Part shown: positions 5,011-5,119 of the stretch, one piece after another | Position numbering within the stretch: position 1 is the first letter of the stretch | How the letters are laid out: each line of letters opens with the position of its first letter | Translations under genes and position numbers: made by a program | Notes under the pieces: generated by a model | The model's database searches: none | Seen by the model: the letters and a program-made list of their open reading frames with translations, nothing else | Told to the model about the DNA's origin: nothing | NCBI GenBank assembly: GCA_038818725.1 | Contig: JAWAYL010000056.1 | Location: 1-5,119 of the forward strand | Length of the DNA: 5,119 nucleotides | Reading direction: 5' to 3' | Origin: JACIWB01 sp038818725 | Lineage (GTDB): Archaea; Thermoplasmatota; E2; UBA202; JdFR-43

Positions 5011-5119
5011 ATGCGAGAAAGAAATTGGAAGGAATATAATGAACAGTTGGTAAGAAGAGGAGAATTTTACATATCTCTAGATTTTATGGAAACATGGGAT
5101 GAGGAACTAGAGGAAATGA
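5011..5119 (+). CDS. Transposase N-terminus, IS5-family-like (partial)
   Basis: The first 36 residues of a gene cut off by the window end. The sequence NWKEYNEQLVRRGEFYISLD, then FMETWDEELEEM, matches the typical opening of archaeal IS4/IS5-type DDE transposases, in which W-x-EYN-x-x-LVRRGE is followed by a D-x-W acidic segment. The catalytic DDE core would lie downstream and cannot be assessed. The start is supported by GGAGG at 4998-5002, 8 nt before the ATG, a layout nearly the same as that of ftsZ. A short CCTC/GAGG pairing (4990-4993 with 4999-5002) could partly hide the SD and keep transposase expression low (inference). Whether the element is intact is unknown. Confidence 0.7.
   Translation, partial: MRERNWKEYNEQLVRRGEFYISLDFMETWDEELEEM

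Larger units (their letters stand above)
4939..5119 (+). mobile_element. Left end of an IS5-like insertion sequence (continues beyond the window)
   Basis: The element is inferred from a terminal-repeat-like sequence, CTGCTTTGTTGAATAAATC (4943-4961), about 50 nt before the SD and start of a transposase N-terminus. GCTTTGTTGAATAAATC closely resembles ends described for the IS903-type branch of the IS5 family. The exact boundary is uncertain. It could begin at 4939, right after CTAG (4935-4938), which would fit a 4-bp CTAG target duplication of IS5-group elements. The right end and second target copy are outside the window. Confidence 0.55.

Overview
The window looks like an AT-rich archaeal chromosome segment, most likely euryarchaeal in the broad sense. 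The evidence is an archaeal-type FtsZ of the FtsZ2 type, a short ribbon-helix-helix (RHH) regulator beside it, an archaeal beta-CASP RNase (aCPSF2-like), a GSI-alpha-like glutamine synthetase, and TATA/BRE-like promoter elements at archaeal spacing. I cannot name the lineage. A Thermoplasmatota-like or methanogen-related organism is possible, but this is a guess. Some genes carry good Shine-Dalgarno (SD) sequences (ftsZ, the RHH gene, the transposase), while glnA looks leaderless.

Layout. Positions 1-1520 (+): a small unrecognised ORF, perhaps the 3' end of a larger gene, followed after one base by a complete beta-CASP metallo-beta-lactamase RNase. Positions 1517-2869 (-): an RHH regulator followed by ftsZ, convergent with the RNase gene. 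The RNase and ftsZ stop codons share one palindromic CTAG. Positions 2870-3014: a compact divergent promoter region. It holds a perfect 11-bp inverted repeat just upstream of the RHH gene, a TATA box for the RHH/ftsZ operon and a separate TATA box for glnA. Positions 3015-4286 (+): glutamine synthetase.

Positions 4287-5119 are an accessory tail. First comes a poorly coding AT-rich stretch with one possible 55-aa minus-strand ORF. Next is a frameshifted, truncated, probably transposase-derived ORF, and finally the 5' end of an IS5-like insertion sequence that runs out of the window. The last two are each preceded by the same 10-mer, TGCTTTGTTG, which suggests one insertion sequence landed inside the remains of another.

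How the genes may work together. The RHH-ftsZ pair matches the CdrS-FtsZ2 arrangement known from haloarchaea, where CdrS controls cell-division gene expression. The inverted repeat at the RHH start is the obvious candidate for autoregulation. glnA (nitrogen assimilation) is divergent and has its own promoter, so a regulatory link to division is possible but unproven. I found no defence system, CRISPR array, tRNA or rRNA.
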